Made by a program: the position numbers and the translations under genes. A DNA stretch of 64,000 nt from Struthidea cinerea (lineage: Eukaryota; Chordata; Aves; Passeriformes; Corcoracidae). Location of the stretch: contig VZTI01000930.1 in assembly GCA_013397865.1 (NCBI GenBank), positions 705,922 through 769,921 of the forward strand, read 5' to 3'. The notes below the pieces were generated by a model. It made no database searches and was not told the origin of the DNA. It saw only the letters and a list, made by a program, of their open reading frames with translations. Within the stretch, counting starts at the first letter, position 1; every line of letters begins with the position of its first letter. This document shows, piece after piece, positions 60,719 through 64,000 of the stretch.

Positions 60719-63640
60719 AGGTATTTTAACTATATTAAGCACACTTAAAAACCACAAATATAAGTAGTGAAGTTTTGATTTTATTTTGGGGGTTTTTTTG
60801 TTTGTACTTCTTTTTTCTCTCTGGGTGCTCGGGACTTTTGGATATGCAAGGTTGTCCTCCATATCCAGAGGACCCTATATGAAAAATCTCCAACAAAAGA
60901 AGTAGAAATCTTCTGACTGGAACTAACTAATAGACTGAGTCCAGGCCTACTGAATGACACACTAAATCAGATTATATTAACAGAGGATATGTCAACACTA
61001 TTTTACCAACAGACGCAGTGTCAGTCTCCCATGTTTTGAGCTGAATAGAGGAAAGCATCTTCCAAACAGGAGCTGTGGCCTGCTGTGATGCAGGGTGTTG
61101 GAGGTATGCTTAGTGCTGTACTACTGAAGCTCTACAACTGCTGGATGGCTCATGTTTTGTTCATGTTGCTCCAGAGAAAGGGCAGGAAAAAATCACATTT
61201 GCCTTTAAAGGCTCACATTAATATCCCTAACAGTGCAAGAAGAACTAACCTCAGAATTTTTGCTGTGTATGAATGACCAAAGCTTATTTTTCTTATTATG
61301 TTTGTTTGGGTTTTTTTAATTACTATTATTGTGTCCCTTATTTTTCTGTCTGCTGGGGAAGCGGCTGTTTTGGTCAAGTTGTATTGTGGGTAATTTAACT
61401 CAAGTTATTCACAGACGTTTATTTCACAATGTAGTCAAAATCATGATCCAAAGCAATACTCTGATATTTAAAATAGAAAATTCTAAAAAGTAGATTCCTC
61501 CTCTACCCCAAAATTAGCCAAGTTAGCAAAGAATAAACTGATTATTTCTCTTTGAGATGATATATGATTTATGATGCCAAGCACATATGCCCCCGGGTTG
61601 ACGATGATTAGTAATATGACATTTTCAGGAATATAACAGCAGTTAGACTGTTACCAAGATGCATTGAATACAATGGGCAATTATGGTAATTATGTAGATA
61701 ATCACAGAAAACAAGGTGTACTGAAGATGTATTTGTTATTTAATTTATGTACGTAGAATGTGAACAATTCAGAAAATGTGAAAACATTCTATCACTGTGA
61801 TTCTCAATGCATATTTTAGAATAGTATTTCAAATCTGTTTCAATATGAAGGAAAAAGGGAAGTACTTTCAAATACTTGCACCCCAGATCCTATAAATAAA
61901 AGTCTCTCAGTTTTCGCTGCTTCTTCGTAAGTGCAGTATCTTTCAATGGCGTAGAATATGATGTATGGGACTGCAATTCACATAATAAGACAAAAGGAAC
62001 CAAGATAGAAGATGCTGGAGTAAAGCATCTAAGCTAAATACACAAGGCCACTGAAGTCATGACAAAAATTGCTTCTTGTACACAGAAGAACCAAGGCTAC
62101 TTCTGGACCAAGGGGCCTATCAGTAACAAATTCATGCTCTTGAATTTCCACACACATGTACTCCATATATTTTTCATAGCACTGTTGCTTTTTATATTTG
62201 TCATAATCTTGAAATAACTCCTTCTTACCCATATTTGATGTGAAAGGAAACCTCTGGTAGAATAGTTGACACAAAGTAGTAAGTTTCTTTTAGGAATTTT
62301 TTTGATTTTACAAAGTGTCTAGAAGTCGCAAACTACAGATTAGGTGTATTTAGAAGAGAAAGGTTTACATATTCAAGCAAAAATAAACAGTCCTAAAGCT
62401 TGTGGGGGGGGAAGGAGAGATTTTTAACTTATTTATTTATATTTCTGTGGTTCAGCTAACTAAAGAATTCAAGTTTCAAGGCTGAAGTATTTTTCTGTTG
62501 TTTGGGTCTTCTGGTTGTGTTTTTGTTTGGTTGTTTTTTTAAGACTCCTGGGATCTCTGGGACAATCTCCACGAAGAAACCTTGCTGATTTTTCAAGGAT
62601 ACCTCTAAGAAGTCAAAGTTCTCAAATACCCGCAACACTATTCTGTGTCCGAGAAACACAGGGAAAAACCCTGTTTGGGAGACAAGTTCCTCTTTTTGAT
62701 GGTCTAACCCTGTGGCAAGACCTCATTGTCAGCTGCCTTCTCTGTAGCAGGTGGTGCCAGGAAACACTTTCTCTGCCTTCCCTTTTTTCATCTGGCTTGA
62801 GTACCTTGTCAAAACCATTACAGCTAGGTTGTCAGGGTAGCACCTTGGGCCTGAGGATGATGAAGGAAGTGAGGTAAAAGTTCATGAGGAAGGCCAAGAA
62901 AATTCCAAATCCCTTTTATGATATACCATGTCAAAACTCTGTTCATATTTCAGGAATCTGTCTCAAAGCACTCCACTTCAGCAGGTTTTGAGGTACCTTC
63001 AGATACTGTCTTGGCACAAAAACTTAGAGTAAGATAGAACTTTTACAGCAATTATTTTCGGCTTTGTAGAAACAACACCTCAGAAAGAATCCCAAGATAG
63101 CTGATGATTGTGTGGCCTCTTTTTGTTAAAGTCAGTCTTAACATTTTAAAGTTTTTAATAAGCATTTTAGCATAGGTTGGTAGTTTGGAAGCTGCTCATT
63201 ATGAGCTAATTTTTTCAAAGAGTTGCTGAAAGTGCTTAAATGTTAAATATACGCTACTGTAAGCAAATATTCACAAGTCTTTCAAAACAGATGTTTGAAA
63301 AATGGTAGGCTGTCTGGTCATGGTAGCAGTACACAAAGGACACGAAGAAGTGGGATTTCATAATAAACACTCACAGCTACATGGATGCTAATCCACAGCG
63401 GGGTTTTTAAAAATTTTCAATTAAATGTACAAGGCAGCAGTAACCCAAATACTTTTTGTAATCAAGTTTACTGCAGACACGAGTAATTCCAGGCTTTCCT
63501 CTGTTCTCCCATCCACCTCTCTCCACTGCTTTCCTACCCATCCTGTCTGTGTGTGGCCCCCCCAGTCCCAACACCCACTCACAGCCCTTGTTTTCTTCTG
63601 TCAGCTAGGGCTCTGCCTGTTTTCAGTCCTTCTACACACA
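60719..63640. other. AT-rich stretch without recognised genes
   Basis: No family recognised. A 120-codon plus-strand frame at 62515-62877 and an 81-codon minus-strand frame at 62029-62274 lack domain features and are not called. Sequence near 60180-60290 and 61560-61720 has the mixed composition of possible conserved non-coding DNA, untestable here. Confidence 0.3.
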
Positions 63641-63777
63641 CCCTTTGTCTTTCCTTCTTCCTTTCTTTTTCTTCCTTTCTTTTTCCTCCTTCCTTTTTCT
63701 TCCTTTTTGTCTTCCTCTCTCTCCCTCTCTTTCCTCCATCCCTCTCTTTACCTCTTTAATTCTTTCCTTCTTTCCTT
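63641..63777 (+). repeat. Polypyrimidine (CTTT/CTTCC) microsatellite tract
   Basis: Almost pure C and T, with an uninterrupted run of 61 pyrimidines at 63648-63708 built from imperfect CTTT, CTTCC and CTCT units. Open frames over it (63425-63850 and 63553-63759), rich in Ser, Leu and Phe, are artefacts. Mirror-symmetric parts could form triplex DNA. Confidence 0.9.
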
Positions 63778-64000
63778 GATAATAACTTTGGTGTCAAGAT
63801 GTCTTAAATTCTACAACACAGAGTGGCAAGGTCAGATAAGAAGGCGTTAATGATGCCATTCATTACAAACTACAGAAATGCTAAAGCTGCCAAAACACGT
63901 ATGGCACATTCTGCAAAACACATGGCAAAAGCTCCATTGTCCTTTCTTTTGCCTTTTGTTCTTGTTTTTCCTCATATGCCCCCAAATCAATAGCATTCTG
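63778..64000. other. Right end, nothing recognised
   Basis: Short AT-rich sequence after the pyrimidine tract. No feature is seen before the window ends. Confidence 0.3.

Noticed and set aside
62029..62877. Frames of 81 and 120 codons
   Set aside because: Amino-acid composition looks plausible, but there is no recognised domain, splice signal or repeat relationship to support them.
1..64000. tRNA, rRNA, CRISPR arrays or bacterial-type operons
   Set aside because: None seen by eye; the window is vertebrate nuclear DNA.

Overview
The window looks like nuclear DNA from a bird. It is AT-rich and gene-poor, carries several CR1 LINE fragments in both orientations, retains a few very old CR1/L3-like and MIR-like copies, and has one large CpG island. 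The assignment to birds rests on the CR1 content and on a vertebrate heparan-sulfate 3-O-sulfotransferase gene. Nothing seen fixes the species.

Left end (1-4.2 kb). The only securely identified protein gene lies on the minus strand at 3111-4040. It is an intact 309-residue heparan sulfate glucosamine 3-O-sulfotransferase of the HS3ST1 type, encoded in one exon with a clear splice acceptor 120 bases upstream and overlapping poly(A) signals about 470 bases downstream. By eye it is too far from mammalian HS3ST1 to be an obvious ortholog, so a 3-OST-1-like paralog is favoured. Tail-to-tail with it, a possible last coding exon (1346-1435, plus strand) would encode a membrane-spanning C-terminus, followed by a poly(A) signal.

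Middle (4.2-49 kb). No further gene is recognised. The region is best read as a very long first intron of the sulfotransferase gene. It holds a candidate solo LTR (5790-6161), a MIR-like SINE, a poly(A)-tailed retrocopy-like end (9119-9168), a 46-codon small ORF with splice-like borders (16190-16330), old CR1/L3-like fragments, a small CpG cluster near 27.8 kb, a near-perfect 26-bp-arm hairpin at 30.2 kb and several CR1 pieces.

49.05-50.33 kb. A strong CpG island is interrupted by a 34-base assembly gap. It includes a minus-strand splice-donor consensus and an AT-rich homeodomain/POU-like element. Its position and the known two-part layout of HS3ST1 genes (distal non-coding first exon, single coding exon) make it the likely promoter of the sulfotransferase gene. 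A plus-strand transcript cannot be excluded.

Right end (50.3-64 kb). This is AT-rich sequence with no recognisable gene, a 2 x 40-bp tandem duplication, short AT repeats and a long polypyrimidine tract. How the elements work together is inferred: the island would drive a long minus-strand transcript that is spliced to the coding exon at the left edge, and the CpG cluster near 27.8 kb could be an alternative promoter or enhancer.
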